From Methyloversatilis sp. XJ19-49 (GTDB lineage: Bacteria > Pseudomonadota > Gammaproteobacteria > Burkholderiales > Rhodocyclaceae): a stretch of DNA of 64,000 nucleotides. Both the position numbers and the translations under genes were made by a program. Location: NCBI RefSeq assembly GCF_024580145.1, contig NZ_JANINI010000005.1, forward strand, positions 81,076 to 145,075, given 5' to 3'. The notes beneath the pieces were generated by a model. That model did not search any database, was not told the DNA's origin, and was given only the letters and a program-made list of their open reading frames with translations. Below are positions 17,851-27,581 of this stretch, piece after piece (position 1 is the first letter of the stretch; each line of letters starts with the position of its first letter).

Positions 17851-17878
17851 AAAAAGCCGACCCCAAGGTCGGCTTTTT
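17851..17878. terminator. Bidirectional terminator between DUF3579 gene and rpsT
   Basis: A 12-bp perfect stem, AAAAAGCCGACC/GGTCGGCTTTTT, with a CCAA loop. It is flanked by an A-run on the left and a T-run on the right, so it can terminate transcription from both convergent genes. Confidence 0.92.
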
Positions 17879-17893
17879 CTTTTGTATCGAGGC

Positions 17894-18166
17894 TCAGGCC
17901 GCTGCGGCCATCGACTTGATCGCACCTGACAGGCGGCTCTTGTGGCGAGCGGCCTTGTTCTTGTGAATGATGTTCTTGTCGGCGATGCTGTCGATCGTCG
18001 TCTGTGCCTTCAGGAAGATCGCCTGCGCGGCCTGCTTGTCACCGGCGAGAATCGCCTTGCGGACGTTCTTGATCGCCGTGCGAAGTTCAGAGCGCTGGCT
18101 CGTATTGTGATCGCGACGAACGTTTGCCTGACGGGCGCGCTTGCGTGCTTGTGCTGAATTGGCCAT
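17894..18166 (-). CDS. rpsT: 30S ribosomal protein S20
   Basis: A 90-residue basic protein. The N-terminus [20 protein letters not shown] and the C-terminal [15 protein letters not shown] match S20, a primary 16S rRNA-binding protein. The start at 18166 gives the standard length; an upstream in-frame start is not supported. It is divergent from murJ, a common arrangement in proteobacteria, and ends at a strong terminator 16 nt downstream. Confidence 0.97.
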   Translation of the reverse strand: MANSAQARKRARQANVRRDHNTSQRSELRTAIKNVRKAILAGDKQAAQAIFLKAQTTIDSIADKNIIHKNKAARHKSRLSGAIKSMAAAA

Positions 18167-18307
18167 GTTGCGAACTCGTGTTCGGGAAAACACGCGAATA
18201 TACATAAGCTCACAGTGCGGCGCAAGCCCCCTTTCGAGCTCCCGGGAGGCACGTTCGCGCTGCGCGCTCTGGTAAGGTGCGCGCTGACCCGGCATCGCCT
18301 TCTTTCG

Positions 18308-19846
18308 ATGAATCTGCTCCGCGCACTCGCGACCGTCAGCAGCATGACCCTGCTGTCGCGCATCCTCGGCTTCGTACGCGACTTCTTCATCGCACGTGCT
18401 TTCGGTGCGGGTGCCGCGACCGACGCCTTCTTCGTCGCCTTCCGCCTGCCCAACCTGTTGCGCCGCATGTTCGCCGAAGGTGCGTTTTCGCAGGCCTTCG
18501 TGCCCATTCTCGGCGAGTACCGCAATCGGCGCGGCACGGACGATACGCGGGCGCTGATCGATCGGGTGGCGACCCTGCTGGCGCTCATCGTCGCCGGCGT
18601 GACGCTGCTCGGCATCCTCGGCGCGCCGTGGCTGATCTACATATCCGCCCCGGGTTTCGCCGCCGACGCCGAAAAGTTCGACCTGACGGTCATGCTGACC
18701 CGCATCACCTTTCCCTACATCCTTTTCATGTCGCTGGTGGCCATGGCCGGCGGCGTGCTGAACACCTTCAGCCGTTTCGCGATACCGGCATTCACACCGG
18801 TACTGCTGAATCTGAGCTTCATCGGCATGAGCCTGTTCGCAGCACCCTTCTTCGATCCGCCGGTGCTGGCGCTCGCCTGGGCGGTATTCATCGGTGGCGT
18901 ATTGCAGCTGGCGCTGCAGGTTCCGGCACTGATGCGCATCGGCATGCTGCCGCGCATCAGGCTCGATCTGCAGGACCCCGGCGTGCGGCGTGTCTTCAAG
19001 CTGATGCTGCCGGCCATCCTCGGCGTGTCGGTGTCGCAGATTTCATTGCTGATCAACACCATCTTCGCGTCCTTCCTCGAAAGCGGATCGGTGTCGTGGC
19101 TGTATTACGCCGATCGCCTGATGGAATTTCCGGCCGGTCTGCTCGGCGTGGCGCTGGGTACCATCCTGCTGCCGTCGCTGTCGCGCAGTCACGCCGACGG
19201 AAACACCGGTGAATTTTCCGGCCTGCTCGACTGGGGCCTGCGGCTGACCCTGATGCTCACGCTGCCTGCTGCACTGGCGCTCGCCCTGCTCGCCACGCCG
19301 CTGGTGGCCACGCTGTTCCACCACGGCCAGTTCACGGCGCACGATGTGCTGCAGACGCGCAACGCGCTGGTCGCCTACAGCGTCGGACTGTCCGGGCTGA
19401 TCCTGGTGAAAGTGCTCGCCCCCGGCTTCTATTCGCGCCAGGACATCCGCACGCCGGTGAAAATTGCGCTCGGGGTGCTGGTGCTGACGCAACTGATGAA
19501 CCTCGCCTTCATCAAACCGCTGGCGCACGCCGGGCTGGCGTTGTCGATCGGTCTCGCATCGCTGGTCAACGCCGCGCTGCTGTATCGCGGCCTGCGGCGC
19601 ATCGGCGCCTATCTGCCGGCACCCGGATGGGCCGCTTTCTGGCTGAAGATCCTGATCGCGCTTTCGGTCATGGGCGGCGTGCTGTACTTCAGCGCCGATT
19701 TCGCGGGCGACTGGCTGCGCGCAGGTACGATAACGCGCATCCTGAACCTAGCCTGGATTGTTCTGGCGGGCGCGGGCAGCTATTTCGCCACGCTGTTTGC
19801 ACTGGGTTTCCGGCTGCGCGATTTTTCGCGTCGCGCAACATCCTGA
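18308..19846 (+). CDS. murJ: Lipid II flippase MurJ (MviN)
   Basis: A 512-residue protein of the MOP superfamily with about 14 hydrophobic helices. It starts [20 protein letters not shown] and has the family signature [20 protein letters not shown] close to the N-terminus, including the Arg residues implicated in lipid II transport. [20 protein letters not shown] is also typical. It flips lipid II across the inner membrane for peptidoglycan synthesis. The start is set at 18308; the longer open frame begins inside the rpsT promoter region. Confidence 0.96.
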   Translation: MNLLRALATVSSMTLLSRILGFVRDFFIARAFGAGAATDAFFVAFRLPNLLRRMFAEGAFSQAFVPILGEYRNRRGTDDTRALIDRVATLLALIVAGVTLLGILGAPWLIYISAPGFAADAEKFDLTVMLTRITFPYILFMSLVAMAGGVLNTFSRFAIPAFTPVLLNLSFIGMSLFAAPFFDPPVLALAWAVFIGGVLQLALQVPALMRIGMLPRIRLDLQDPGVRRVFKLMLPAILGVSVSQISLLINTIFASFLESGSVSWLYYADRLMEFPAGLLGVALGTILLPSLSRSHADGNTGEFSGLLDWGLRLTLMLTLPAALALALLATPLVATLFHHGQFTAHDVLQTRNALVAYSVGLSGLILVKVLAPGFYSRQDIRTPVKIALGVLVLTQLMNLAFIKPLAHAGLALSIGLASLVNAALLYRGLRRIGAYLPAPGWAAFWLKILIALSVMGGVLYFSADFAGDWLRAGTITRILNLAWIVLAGAGSYFATLFALGFRLRDFSRRATS

Positions 19847-19859
19847 CTGGAGGGCACGC

Positions 19860-20486
19860 ATGAAACTGACGAGCAAGAACTTCGCGGACAAAGGCCGCAT
19901 TCCGGGCGAAAACGCCTTCTGCATTCCGGCCGCCACCGGCCACGTCTGCCTGGGCGCCAATCGCAACCCGCATCTGGCCTGGTCCGGCCTGCCGACCGGA
20001 ACGCGGTCGCTGGTGCTGATCTGCAACGATCCGGACGTACCGACCCGGCCGGACGATGTGAATCAGGAAGGACGCACCGTGCCGGCCAGTCTGCCGCGCA
20101 CCGATTTTTCGCACTGGGTGCTGGTGGATCTCGCTCCGTCAGGGGAAATCGCCGAAGGCGAATTCTCGTCCGACGTGACGCCGTGCGGCAAGCGGGGCCC
20201 GACCGGGCCGCACGGCACGCGCCAGGGCATCAATGACTACACGGCGTGGTTTTCCGGCGACGAGCAGATGAAGGGCGACTACTACGGCTACGACGGTCCC
20301 TGCCCGCCGTGGAATGACGAAATCCTGCATCACTACGTGTTCACGCTGTACGCGCTGGACATCGAGCGGCTGCCGGTTGACGGACGTTTCACCGCCGCCG
20401 ATGCACTCAAGGCCATGGCTGGCCGGGTGCTCGGGGAAGCGAAGCTGACCGGCGTGTACTCGCTTAACCCGGCAGTCGCCGGCTGA
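19860..20486 (+). CDS. YbhB/YbcL family PEBP-like protein
   Basis: A 208-residue protein of the phosphatidylethanolamine-binding/Raf-kinase-inhibitor-like fold. Ligand-pocket segments are visible: LVLICNDPDVPTRPDDVN, FSHWVLVDL, PTGPHGTRQGINDY and HHYVFTLYALD. The ATG at 19860 has GGAGGG 5 nt upstream and lies 13 nt after murJ, so the two may be cotranscribed. Cellular role and ligand are unknown. No signal peptide is visible. It is slightly longer than E. coli YbhB (158 residues) because of a loop around residues 60-80. Confidence 0.88.
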   Translation: MKLTSKNFADKGRIPGENAFCIPAATGHVCLGANRNPHLAWSGLPTGTRSLVLICNDPDVPTRPDDVNQEGRTVPASLPRTDFSHWVLVDLAPSGEIAEGEFSSDVTPCGKRGPTGPHGTRQGINDYTAWFSGDEQMKGDYYGYDGPCPPWNDEILHHYVFTLYALDIERLPVDGRFTAADALKAMAGRVLGEAKLTGVYSLNPAVAG

Positions 20487-20493
20487 CGCACCC

Positions 20494-21663
20494 TCAGGCC
20501 TCGTCCGGCTCCGGATCGTCGACCGCCGCGTCGCGCTGCGCGCGGATGCCGGCGATCACGTCAGCCGGCGCCGCAGCCGCGATGCGCGGTGTCGCGTATT
20601 CGACGTCGCCGCACTGCGCGCGGTGGCGCAGCGCATGGTCGATCAGCACCAGCGCCAGCATGGCTTCGGCCACCGGCGTCGCGCGGATACCGACACACGG
20701 ATCGTGACGGCCGTGCGTGTTGACGATGACCGGGTTGCCCGCCTTGTCGATCGAATGGCGGTCGAGCCGGATGCTCGACGTCGGCTTGATGGCGATCGAT
20801 ACGCGCACGTCCTGTCCGGTCGAAATGCCACCAAGCACACCGCCGGCGTTGTTCGACAGATAGCCCTGCGGCGACATTTCGTCCGAATGTTCGGTGCCGC
20901 GCTGCTCGACACTCGCAAAACCGGCGCCGATTTCGACACCCTTGACCGCATTGATGCCCATCATGGCGTGCGCGATATCGGCATCAAGCCGGTCGTAAAC
21001 CGGCTCGCCCCAGCCAACCGGCACACCGGATGCCATGACATCGATGCGCGCGCCGCAGGAATCGCCCGACTTGCGCAGTGCGTCCATGAAAGCCTCAAGT
21101 TCGGGCACGATGGCCGCGTCGGGGGCAAAGAAGGGGTTGTCGGCAATTGCCGTGCGGTCACGGTACGCGATGCGGAGCGGACCGAGCTGACTCATCCAGC
21201 CGTGGATGTCGATGCCGTGTCGCTCCTTCAGCCACTTGCGCGCGATCGCGCCGGCCGCCACGCGCACCGCGGTCTCGCGCGCCGACGAACGACCGCCGCC
21301 GCGGTGGTCGCGGATGCCGTACTTCTGCCAGTAGGCGTAGTCGGCATGCCCCGGGCGGAAGGTTTCGGCAATGTTGCCGTAGTCCTTCGAACGCTGGTCC
21401 TGGTTGCGGATCAGCAACGCGATCGGCGCGCCGGTCGTAATGCCCTCGAACACACCTGACAGGATTTCCACTTCATCCGGCTCGCGCCGCTGCGTCACGT
21501 GACGCGATGTGCCGGGCTTGCGCCGATCAAGTTCATGCTGGATGTCGGCAGCAGTCAGCGCCAGCCCCGGCGGGCAGCCATCGACCACGCAGCCGATGGC
21601 CGGGCCGTGCGATTCACCGAAGGACGTGACACAGAACAGCGTGCCCAAAGTGTTGCCGGACAT
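20494..21663 (-). CDS. aroC: Chorismate synthase
   Basis: A 389-residue protein with the three family signatures: [20 protein letters not shown] at the N-terminus, [20 protein letters not shown] in the middle, and [14 protein letters not shown] near the C-terminus. It converts EPSP to chorismate using reduced FMN, the last common step of aromatic amino acid synthesis. It is convergent with the YbhB-like gene, with only 7 nt between stops. Confidence 0.97.
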   Translation of the reverse strand: MSGNTLGTLFCVTSFGESHGPAIGCVVDGCPPGLALTAADIQHELDRRKPGTSRHVTQRREPDEVEILSGVFEGITTGAPIALLIRNQDQRSKDYGNIAETFRPGHADYAYWQKYGIRDHRGGGRSSARETAVRVAAGAIARKWLKERHGIDIHGWMSQLGPLRIAYRDRTAIADNPFFAPDAAIVPELEAFMDALRKSGDSCGARIDVMASGVPVGWGEPVYDRLDADIAHAMMGINAVKGVEIGAGFASVEQRGTEHSDEMSPQGYLSNNAGGVLGGISTGQDVRVSIAIKPTSSIRLDRHSIDKAGNPVIVNTHGRHDPCVGIRATPVAEAMLALVLIDHALRHRAQCGDVEYATPRIAAAAPADVIAGIRAQRDAAVDDPEPDEA

Positions 21664-21757
21664 GGGAAAACCCGCGATTTTTCAAGGCCCGGAGTTTACC
21701 ATGCGCCCCGGTTGCGCCTTTCCGGCGCACACCACCCGTGATTGCACCCGCCTCGCC

Positions 21758-22417
21758 ATGACGCAACGCTTCGCCCTCATCATCGTGCTCACCATCGTCG
21801 CGGGCCTGTGGCTCGACGGGCAGGCCTGCGCCTGGGCACAACCGGTGGTGTCCATCTGGACCTGGATGCTGTTCGCCCTGCTGTGCTGGCGCGCCGATGC
21901 CGACCATCGCCGGCTGTGGCTGGTCTGCCTGGCGTGGGCGACCTTCGGCGAAATCGTGCTCGCGCTGGTCTGGGGGCTGTACGAATACCGGCTCGGCAAT
22001 CTGCCGCTGTTCGTGCCGCCCGGCCATGTACTGCTGTTCGCGCTCGGCATGTGGCTCACCGAGCGGCTGCCCGCTTCACTGCCGGACGCCGTTCCGGCGC
22101 TGGGCGCCGGTCTGGTCCTGTCCTTCGCATGGCTGGAAGCCGACACCATCAGTCTGCTGCTGTTCGCCTTCTTCCTGCTGTGCATCCGGTACGGTCCGTC
22201 ACCCCGGCTGTACGGCACCATGTTCGCACTTGCACTGCTGATGGAACTGTACGGCACCGCGATGGGCAACTGGACCTGGGCGCTGCTCGTTCCGGGGCTG
22301 CCGTTTACCGCAGCCAATCCACCGATCGCAGCCGGTGCGTTCTATTGCATGCTGGACTGGCTGGCGGGGCTTGCGATGCGTCGGGACGACGACGCCGCGA
22401 CGGTCGAGGCGCGCTGA
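21758..22417 (+). CDS. Polytopic membrane protein of unknown function
   Basis: A 219-residue protein with about seven hydrophobic segments (for example FALIIVLTIVAGLWLDGQA, WTWMLFALLCW, VLLFALGMWLTE, LLLFAFFLLCIRY, TMFALALLMELYGTAMGNWT). The start at 21758 (MTQRFALIIV) is chosen because the upstream part of the frame is antisense to aroC. WTWALLVPGLPFTAANPPIA near the end is a plausible substrate loop. Not recognised as any characterised family. It is convergent with the SDR gene, 18 nt away. Confidence 0.7.
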   Translation: MTQRFALIIVLTIVAGLWLDGQACAWAQPVVSIWTWMLFALLCWRADADHRRLWLVCLAWATFGEIVLALVWGLYEYRLGNLPLFVPPGHVLLFALGMWLTERLPASLPDAVPALGAGLVLSFAWLEADTISLLLFAFFLLCIRYGPSPRLYGTMFALALLMELYGTAMGNWTWALLVPGLPFTAANPPIAAGAFYCMLDWLAGLAMRRDDDAATVEAR

Positions 22418-22435
22418 GCCCCGAGTCGGTGGGCG

Positions 22436-23215
22436 TCAAAGCCCGGTCATTCGCCGTACTGCGGCGAAATACATCCGGTAGGGCAGCAGTCGCAGCAGCA
22501 GCAGCCAGCGCGTGAAGCGGTGCGGAAAGTGGATGTGGAAGTCGCCGCGGGCGAGGCCGTTCAGGATATGCCCCGCCGCTTCGTCGGAGGAAATGAGGGC
22601 CGGCATCTTGAAGTCGTTCTGAGCGGTCAGCGGTGTTTCGACGAAGCCGGGGCAGACCAGATGCACGCCCAGCCCGCGCGGCCGCACGTCCATGAAGAGC
22701 GTTTCGGCGAAATTGATCAGCGCCGCCTTGGTCGCACCGTAGATGATGGCCTTCGGCAGGCCGCGATAACCCGCCACGCTGGACAGGATGACCATCGCAC
22801 CCGACTGCGCGGCGAGCATGCCGGGCAGCACTGCGGCACAGCCCTTCATGACGGCGGCGACATTGGTGTTCAGCGTGGCGTCGATGTCGGCCGGATCCAG
22901 TTCCCAGGCACGCACCGCCTGATAGCGAGCGGCGACGAACAGCACGGCATCGATGCCGCCCCAGCGCGCGGTCAGCGTGGCGGCCGCATGCGCCAGTGCG
23001 TCGGGTTCGGCCACGTCGAGCGGCAGCACCACGGCCTGGGGAGACAGCGAACCCAGCTGCGCGAGCTTGTCCGCACTGCGCGCCGACAACGCCACCCGGG
23101 CGCCGTCGGCCATCAGCCGTCGCGCCAGCGCTTCGCCGATGCCGGACGATGCGCCGATGAGCCAGACGCGTTTGCCCGACCAGTCGGCCAGCGGCGGATT
23201 CAGCGGCGCAAACAT
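22436..23215 (-). CDS. Short-chain dehydrogenase/reductase
   Basis: A 259-residue classical SDR. The cofactor motif is VWLIGASSGIGEALARRL, the catalytic Ser lies in VILSSVAGYRG, and YGATKAALI supplies the catalytic Tyr and Lys. The C-terminal RWLLLLRLLPYRMYF is hydrophobic and may lie against the membrane, suiting a lipid-linked substrate. It starts in a 1-nt TGATG overlap with the DUF3833 gene and is the last gene of the operon divergent from the CarH/LitR-type regulator. Confidence 0.9.
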   Translation of the reverse strand: MFAPLNPPLADWSGKRVWLIGASSGIGEALARRLMADGARVALSARSADKLAQLGSLSPQAVVLPLDVAEPDALAHAAATLTARWGGIDAVLFVAARYQAVRAWELDPADIDATLNTNVAAVMKGCAAVLPGMLAAQSGAMVILSSVAGYRGLPKAIIYGATKAALINFAETLFMDVRPRGLGVHLVCPGFVETPLTAQNDFKMPALISSDEAAGHILNGLARGDFHIHFPHRFTRWLLLLRLLPYRMYFAAVRRMTGL

Positions 23216-23766
23216 CAGGGCGCGCCGCGAGTGAACGACAGCGTCACCTCGCCGAGGTGGAAGCCGAATTTGCTCATTGCCGAGCGGTTGAGCATCACCT
23301 TGTCGTCGATCATGTACATCCAGTCGTCGAAGTCGACGTTGTAGACGCTGCCATCGACCGGCAACGCCAGCACGTAACGCCAGCGCAGCGCACTGCCGCT
23401 TGCCTCGCCGGTCGCTTCGCCGACGACATCGTCGGCACGGCCAATGTAGCGCCCGTTGCCCAGATCCCTGATGGTCCACACGCGGCGGCTGGTCGTGCCG
23501 TCGCTCCATGAAAAGTGTTCGTCCAGCGTGCCGGTGTCGCCTTCCCAGCGCGCCTCGATGCGCACCGTGAACCGCTTGATCACCTCGCCGCCTCGGTCCT
23601 GGAACATGCCCCAGCCATTGACCGTGCCGTTGAAGTAGGTGCGCAGGTCCATGACAGGCTTCTGCCCTGCATAACGATCGACCGCCACGCCGCCACATCC
23701 GGCCACCAGTACGGCAGCGCACAACGCACCGATGAAGCTCCGCATCCGCCAGAACATCGATTTCAC
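23215..23766 (-). CDS. DUF3833 family lipoprotein
   Basis: A 183-residue protein with a lipoprotein signal (FIGALCAAVLVAGCGGVAVD; lipobox VAGC). The DUF3833 body contains DLRTYFNGTVNGWGMFQDRG, SDGTTSRRVWTI and VDFDDWMYMIDDKVMLNRSA, a calycin-like lipid-binding pattern. DUF3833 genes are recurrent members of light- or ChrR-type controlled operons with CFA-synthase-like proteins. It overlaps MFS upstream by 4 nt (ATGA) and SDR downstream by 1 nt. It could shuttle a modified lipid; this is inference. Confidence 0.88.
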   Translation of the reverse strand: MKSMFWRMRSFIGALCAAVLVAGCGGVAVDRYAGQKPVMDLRTYFNGTVNGWGMFQDRGGEVIKRFTVRIEARWEGDTGTLDEHFSWSDGTTSRRVWTIRDLGNGRYIGRADDVVGEATGEASGSALRWRYVLALPVDGSVYNVDFDDWMYMIDDKVMLNRSAMSKFGFHLGEVTLSFTRGAP

Positions 23767-25079
23767 GATTTCAGTCCTCCGTATTCGGCTTCGGTTGCCA
23801 TGTCCGTTCCCGCTGGGTTGTTCAATTCGGGTTCCACTCCCGGTTCAAGCCAGTCCGCATGGCGCCACAGCAGCACGCAGGCGGCTGCCTTGAGCACCAA
23901 CGGCACCAGCCCATAGACCGCAGCCAGCGCCAGTCGTGCATCGGCATCGGTGGCGCCCGGCTGATAGCCGAGCACGCCCAGCAGCGGCAGTGCCAGACCG
24001 GCTGCCAGCGCCAGATTCATCTTGGTGACGAAGTTCCACACGCCGAAGCTGCCGCCAGCCGACAGCGGTTCATCGCGCCGGCCGACCAGACCGGCCACCA
24101 GCGCCGCCGGCAACGCGAGGTCGGCACCGAGTGCGATGCCCGAAGCTGCACAGATCAGCATGAAGGCCACGTCATCACCGGGGCCGAGCGTGAACGCCCA
24201 CGCGAAGACCGATATCGCGAGCACCATCGACGCTGCCCAGCTGCGCGCGCGGCCGTAGCGGTCCGACAGGCGTGTCCACAAGGGCAGCGCCAGCACGCCG
24301 GCGACGAAGTACAGCGCGAGAAACAGTCCTTCCCGCTCCGCTGCGCCAAGCACGTCGGCGATGAAGAACAACACGAGGGTGGCCGGAATCGCCGACGCGA
24401 TCCCGTTGAGCGCAAACACCGCGAGCAGGCGACGGAAGCGCCGGTTCTGCAGCACCTCGCCCAGCACTGCACGCAGCGGCTCGTGCCGCATCGGCTGTAC
24501 GCGGCTCGCCTCCGGCACGGCAAACAGCGTGATGACGGCACTCACCGCCAGCAGCGGCAGCCAGTACAGCACCGCCTGCCACAGACCCTGCGCCGCATCC
24601 GGCGACAGCAAGCCCGGCGCGATGGACGCCGCCACGACACCGACCAGCGCACAACCCTCGCGCACCGCGACCAGCCGGGTGCCCAGGGCCGGCGTCGCCG
24701 ACAGTTCGGCGCCCCAGGCGTAATAGTTGATGGTGCTGATGCTGTAACCGGCATAGACCAACGCCAGCGCACCGATCAGCCAGAACACCGGATCGGTGCC
24801 TTCGGCCGGACGCACCAGTGCAAGCAGCCCGAGCGCCAGCGGCAGCAAGCCCATCCACACGAGGCGACGACGGCCACGCGCGCGATCACTGGCGGCGCCG
24901 ATCAGCGGGTCGATCAGGGCGTCGAGCAGACGCGCTGCGAACAGCACGATGCCGAGCACGGTCAGCGATACACCGAAGCTGTCGGCGTACAGCTTCGGAA
25001 TGTGTACGTAGATGGGCAATGCCGCGGCGGCCAGCGGTGCGCCGAGCACGCCATAGGCAAACAGGCGCGCAGATCTCAA
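23763..25079 (-). CDS. MFS transporter, GPH/MelB-like
   Basis: A 438-residue protein with about 12 hydrophobic helices. LIDPLIGAASDRARGRRRLV near residue 60 is the MFS loop 2-3 signature in its GPH (sugar:cation symporter-like) form. LSDRYGRARSWAA is the matching repeat in the second half. The gene has 4-nt ATGA overlaps with the chalcone-isomerase-like gene upstream and DUF3833 downstream. In this operon a lipid or lipid-precursor substrate is more likely than a sugar, but the sequence does not decide. Confidence 0.88.
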   Translation of the reverse strand: MRSARLFAYGVLGAPLAAAALPIYVHIPKLYADSFGVSLTVLGIVLFAARLLDALIDPLIGAASDRARGRRRLVWMGLLPLALGLLALVRPAEGTDPVFWLIGALALVYAGYSISTINYYAWGAELSATPALGTRLVAVREGCALVGVVAASIAPGLLSPDAAQGLWQAVLYWLPLLAVSAVITLFAVPEASRVQPMRHEPLRAVLGEVLQNRRFRRLLAVFALNGIASAIPATLVLFFIADVLGAAEREGLFLALYFVAGVLALPLWTRLSDRYGRARSWAASMVLAISVFAWAFTLGPGDDVAFMLICAASGIALGADLALPAALVAGLVGRRDEPLSAGGSFGVWNFVTKMNLALAAGLALPLLGVLGYQPGATDADARLALAAVYGLVPLVLKAAACVLLWRHADWLEPGVEPELNNPAGTDMATEAEYGGLKS

Positions 25080-25600
25080 CTGGACGGGAGCGATTCGGCC
25101 AGCAGACGGGCGCGCAGCTTCGGCTCGCGGGTGCGGGCGTCAAGCCAGATGGCGAAGAAGGCATCGGACAGCGCCTTGTCTTCGATGGCCGGCAGTTCCA
25201 CGCCCTGATGGAAAAAACGCGCGCTGCCATCCGTCATCTTCACGCCGGTCAGCACGTCGCCGTCCTTCACGTCGGGGAACACGCCGGTCAGGATGTCCTT
25301 CCAGCGCGCCAGACGCTTCTTGTCGCGTTCGCCCAGCCGCTTGATCTCGTCGATGCTGGCTTCGGCCAGCTTGTAGCCTTCGAACGAGCGGGCATAGCGG
25401 ATGCTCAGCGCAAAACCGCCGTCCGGCGAATAGCTGCCACCGGTTGCCCACAAGGAGGCGTCATACAGCTTGAAGCCGAACCAGCGCATCTCACCCTTGC
25501 CGAGCGGTTTCAGGTCGGGCAGCACGTCGCCGGCCCCCGCCAGAGGCTGGGCGGACGCGATGCCGGCGACCATCAACAACAAGGCAAGCACTCTGCGCAT
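25076..25600 (-). CDS. Chalcone isomerase-like protein, exported
   Basis: A 174-residue protein with a Sec signal peptide (MRRVLALLLMVAGIASAQPL, cleavage after ASA or AQP). The mature part follows the chalcone-isomerase-like fold (MRWFGFKLYDASLWATGG; FALSIRYARSFEGYKLAEAS; FFAIWLDARTREPKLRARLL). Bacterial members do not make flavonoids and are suspected to bind fatty acids. The start at 25600 coincides with the end of the CFA-synthase-like gene (TGATG), ruling out the longer frame. It overlaps the MFS gene by 4 nt. Confidence 0.88.
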   Translation of the reverse strand: MRRVLALLLMVAGIASAQPLAGAGDVLPDLKPLGKGEMRWFGFKLYDASLWATGGSYSPDGGFALSIRYARSFEGYKLAEASIDEIKRLGERDKKRLARWKDILTGVFPDVKDGDVLTGVKMTDGSARFFHQGVELPAIEDKALSDAFFAIWLDARTREPKLRARLLAESLPSS

Positions 25601-26814
25601 CAGGTTTTCTCCAGATGAAATTGATGAACATCGATCGAACCGGCACGGAAACCGGCTTCGCAATACGCCAGATAGAAGCGCCACAGCCGCTGGAAGCGAC
25701 GATCGAAACCCAGCGCGCGCAAGGCGTCTGTGCGCGCTTCGAAGGTGGCGCGCCAGCGTGCCAGCGTCAGCGCGTAATCGAGCCCGAAGCGGAAGTCGTC
25801 GCGGACGTGCAAGCCGACCTTCTCCGCCTGCTGCACGAACACGCTGGGCGAGGGCAGCATGCCGCCCGGAAAAATATACTGCTGGATGAAGTCAGTTCCT
25901 TTACGGTAACGCGCAAACAGATCGTCTGCGATGCTGATCGTCTGGATAACCGCCTGACCACCGGACGCCAGCAGGCTGTCGAGCTTGGCGAAGTAGGTCG
26001 GCCACCAGCGCTCGCCGACGGCTTCGAGCATTTCGATCGATACGATGTGCGACGCCTTGCCGCGCAGGTCCCGGTAATCACGCAATTCACAGGTCGCGCG
26101 GTCGGCATAGCCGCCACGCTCTGCGCGCTGTCGCGCCCATGCGAGCTGTGCGGGAGACAGGGTCACACCATGCACGCGCGCACCGGCACGCTGCGCCGCG
26201 ACCTCGGCAAAACCACCCCAGCCGCAACCGATCTCGATCACGCTGTCGTCGGCCGACAGCCCCATCACGCGCGCGATGCGCTGGTACTTGGCGAGTTGCG
26301 CTGCTTCCAGATCGCGCCGGGAGTCGCCTTCGTACAGAGCGCTCGAGTAGGTCATGCTGCCGTCCAGCCACAGACCGTAGAACTCGTTGCCCAGATCGTA
26401 GTGGGCAACGATGTTCCGGCGGCTGCCTCGTCGTGTGTTCGCGCGGCCGAGATGGCGCATGCGCGCAAACACCAGTGCCAGCAGGTTGCCGTGCACCGCG
26501 CGCTGCAGCGCGTCGCGGTTCTGGGCAAACAACGTCAGCACACGGCCGAGTTCGTCGGTATCCCACAGGCCGTCGAACCAGGCTTCGCCAAGACCGATGT
26601 CGCCGCGCGCGATCACGCGGTCGAACACCCCCCAGTCGAGGATGCGCATTTCGACCGGCTGACCTCGGCCGCCGAAAGACACCATTTCTCCGTCCGGAAG
26701 AGACATCATCAGCCAGCCGTGCTCGATGCGTTCGAGCAGCTTGAATACATGGCGCGCGGCCGATGGGAGCTTTCCGTGTCGCGCAAGCGCGACCATGGCA
26801 TCCGGTTGGTTCAT
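25600..26814 (-). CDS. Cyclopropane-fatty-acyl-phospholipid synthase family methyltransferase
   Basis: A 404-residue SAM-dependent methyltransferase. The SAM site is VIEIGCGWGGFAEVAAQRAG near residue 200; MTYSSALYE upstream and FIQQYIFPGGMLPS downstream are diagnostic of CFA synthases. The last 60 residues contain LWRFYLAYCEAGFRAGSIDV. Members methylate the double bond of unsaturated phospholipid acyl chains, giving cyclopropane, methylated or furan-precursor fatty acids. The start at 26814 overlaps DUF1365 by ATGA; the longer frame upstream is a shadow. With DUF1365 and the FAD protein it is the core of a recurring lipid-modification operon. Confidence 0.93.
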   Translation of the reverse strand: MNQPDAMVALARHGKLPSAARHVFKLLERIEHGWLMMSLPDGEMVSFGGRGQPVEMRILDWGVFDRVIARGDIGLGEAWFDGLWDTDELGRVLTLFAQNRDALQRAVHGNLLALVFARMRHLGRANTRRGSRRNIVAHYDLGNEFYGLWLDGSMTYSSALYEGDSRRDLEAAQLAKYQRIARVMGLSADDSVIEIGCGWGGFAEVAAQRAGARVHGVTLSPAQLAWARQRAERGGYADRATCELRDYRDLRGKASHIVSIEMLEAVGERWWPTYFAKLDSLLASGGQAVIQTISIADDLFARYRKGTDFIQQYIFPGGMLPSPSVFVQQAEKVGLHVRDDFRFGLDYALTLARWRATFEARTDALRALGFDRRFQRLWRFYLAYCEAGFRAGSIDVHQFHLEKT

Positions 26815-27581
26815 CGGGTCAATTCCTGTACTGGAGGAGCCGGTTTTCTGAAAAAGGGCACATGCGCCCGCCACAGGTGAAAGGCCTGGATGTGTATGCG
26901 CGCAATCACACCCAGTGTCATCAGCGGGAAAGCCGCCAGCGCACGCCACGCGACGGCACGACTCATCGGCACGGCGCGACCTGAGACACGGGTACGCAAC
27001 TGCCGTTCCGCGCCTTCGAAATAATCGATCGCCACTGCATGCTGGCTGCCGCGCTGGTCGAAACGGAAGCGGTAGCGACCGCTGACCGGAAAGAAGGGCG
27101 ACACGTGAAACACCTTGCGTGTCTCCAGCCATTCGCCGTTCAGGATGGGGCGGCGGTCGTCGTGCGACACCAGGTAGGCATGGCGTTCACCGAAGGTGTT
27201 GCTCACCTCGCACAGTACGGCGCGCAAGGCACCTCCCGCGTCGTGACAGAACCAGAAGCTGACCGGGTTGAACACATAACCGAACAGCCGCGGCATGGTT
27301 TGCAGGACCACGTCCCCATCAACGCCGGCCAACCCCTCCTGCGCCAGCAATGCGCGTATCCACGGCAGCGGATGCGATCCGTCGCGTGCGCCGTGGTCGC
27401 GGAAGTGCAACGACAAGGGCGCCCAGCGGTTCAACGCCAGCATCGGAATTTTCGATGAACCCAGCGTATCGAGTCGGAAGCGCATGAAAAACAACTGATA
27501 CGCGAAGCGGCGACGAACCCGTGCGGTCCGCTCATGCATCACTGCGCCGCGGCACAGGCTGACATCGCTGGCAGCCATCAT
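26811..27581 (-). CDS. DUF1365 family protein
   Basis: A 256-residue protein. Family hallmarks are MHERTARVRRRFAYQLFFMR, PRLFGYVFNPVSFWFCHD, CEVSNTFGERHAYLV and KVFHVSPFFPVSGRYRFRF. DUF1365 proteins are almost always encoded between an FAD-dependent amine-oxidase-like protein and a CFA-synthase-like enzyme, as here, and are thought to take part in modifying the acyl chain. Two adjacent ATGs exist; the first (27581) gives a 4-nt ATGA overlap with the FAD gene. Predicted C-terminal amphipathic and hydrophobic region (AAFPLMTLGVIARIHIQAFH) suggests membrane contact. Confidence 0.92.
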   Translation of the reverse strand: MMAASDVSLCRGAVMHERTARVRRRFAYQLFFMRFRLDTLGSSKIPMLALNRWAPLSLHFRDHGARDGSHPLPWIRALLAQEGLAGVDGDVVLQTMPRLFGYVFNPVSFWFCHDAGGALRAVLCEVSNTFGERHAYLVSHDDRRPILNGEWLETRKVFHVSPFFPVSGRYRFRFDQRGSQHAVAIDYFEGAERQLRTRVSGRAVPMSRAVAWRALAAFPLMTLGVIARIHIQAFHLWRAHVPFFRKPAPPVQELTR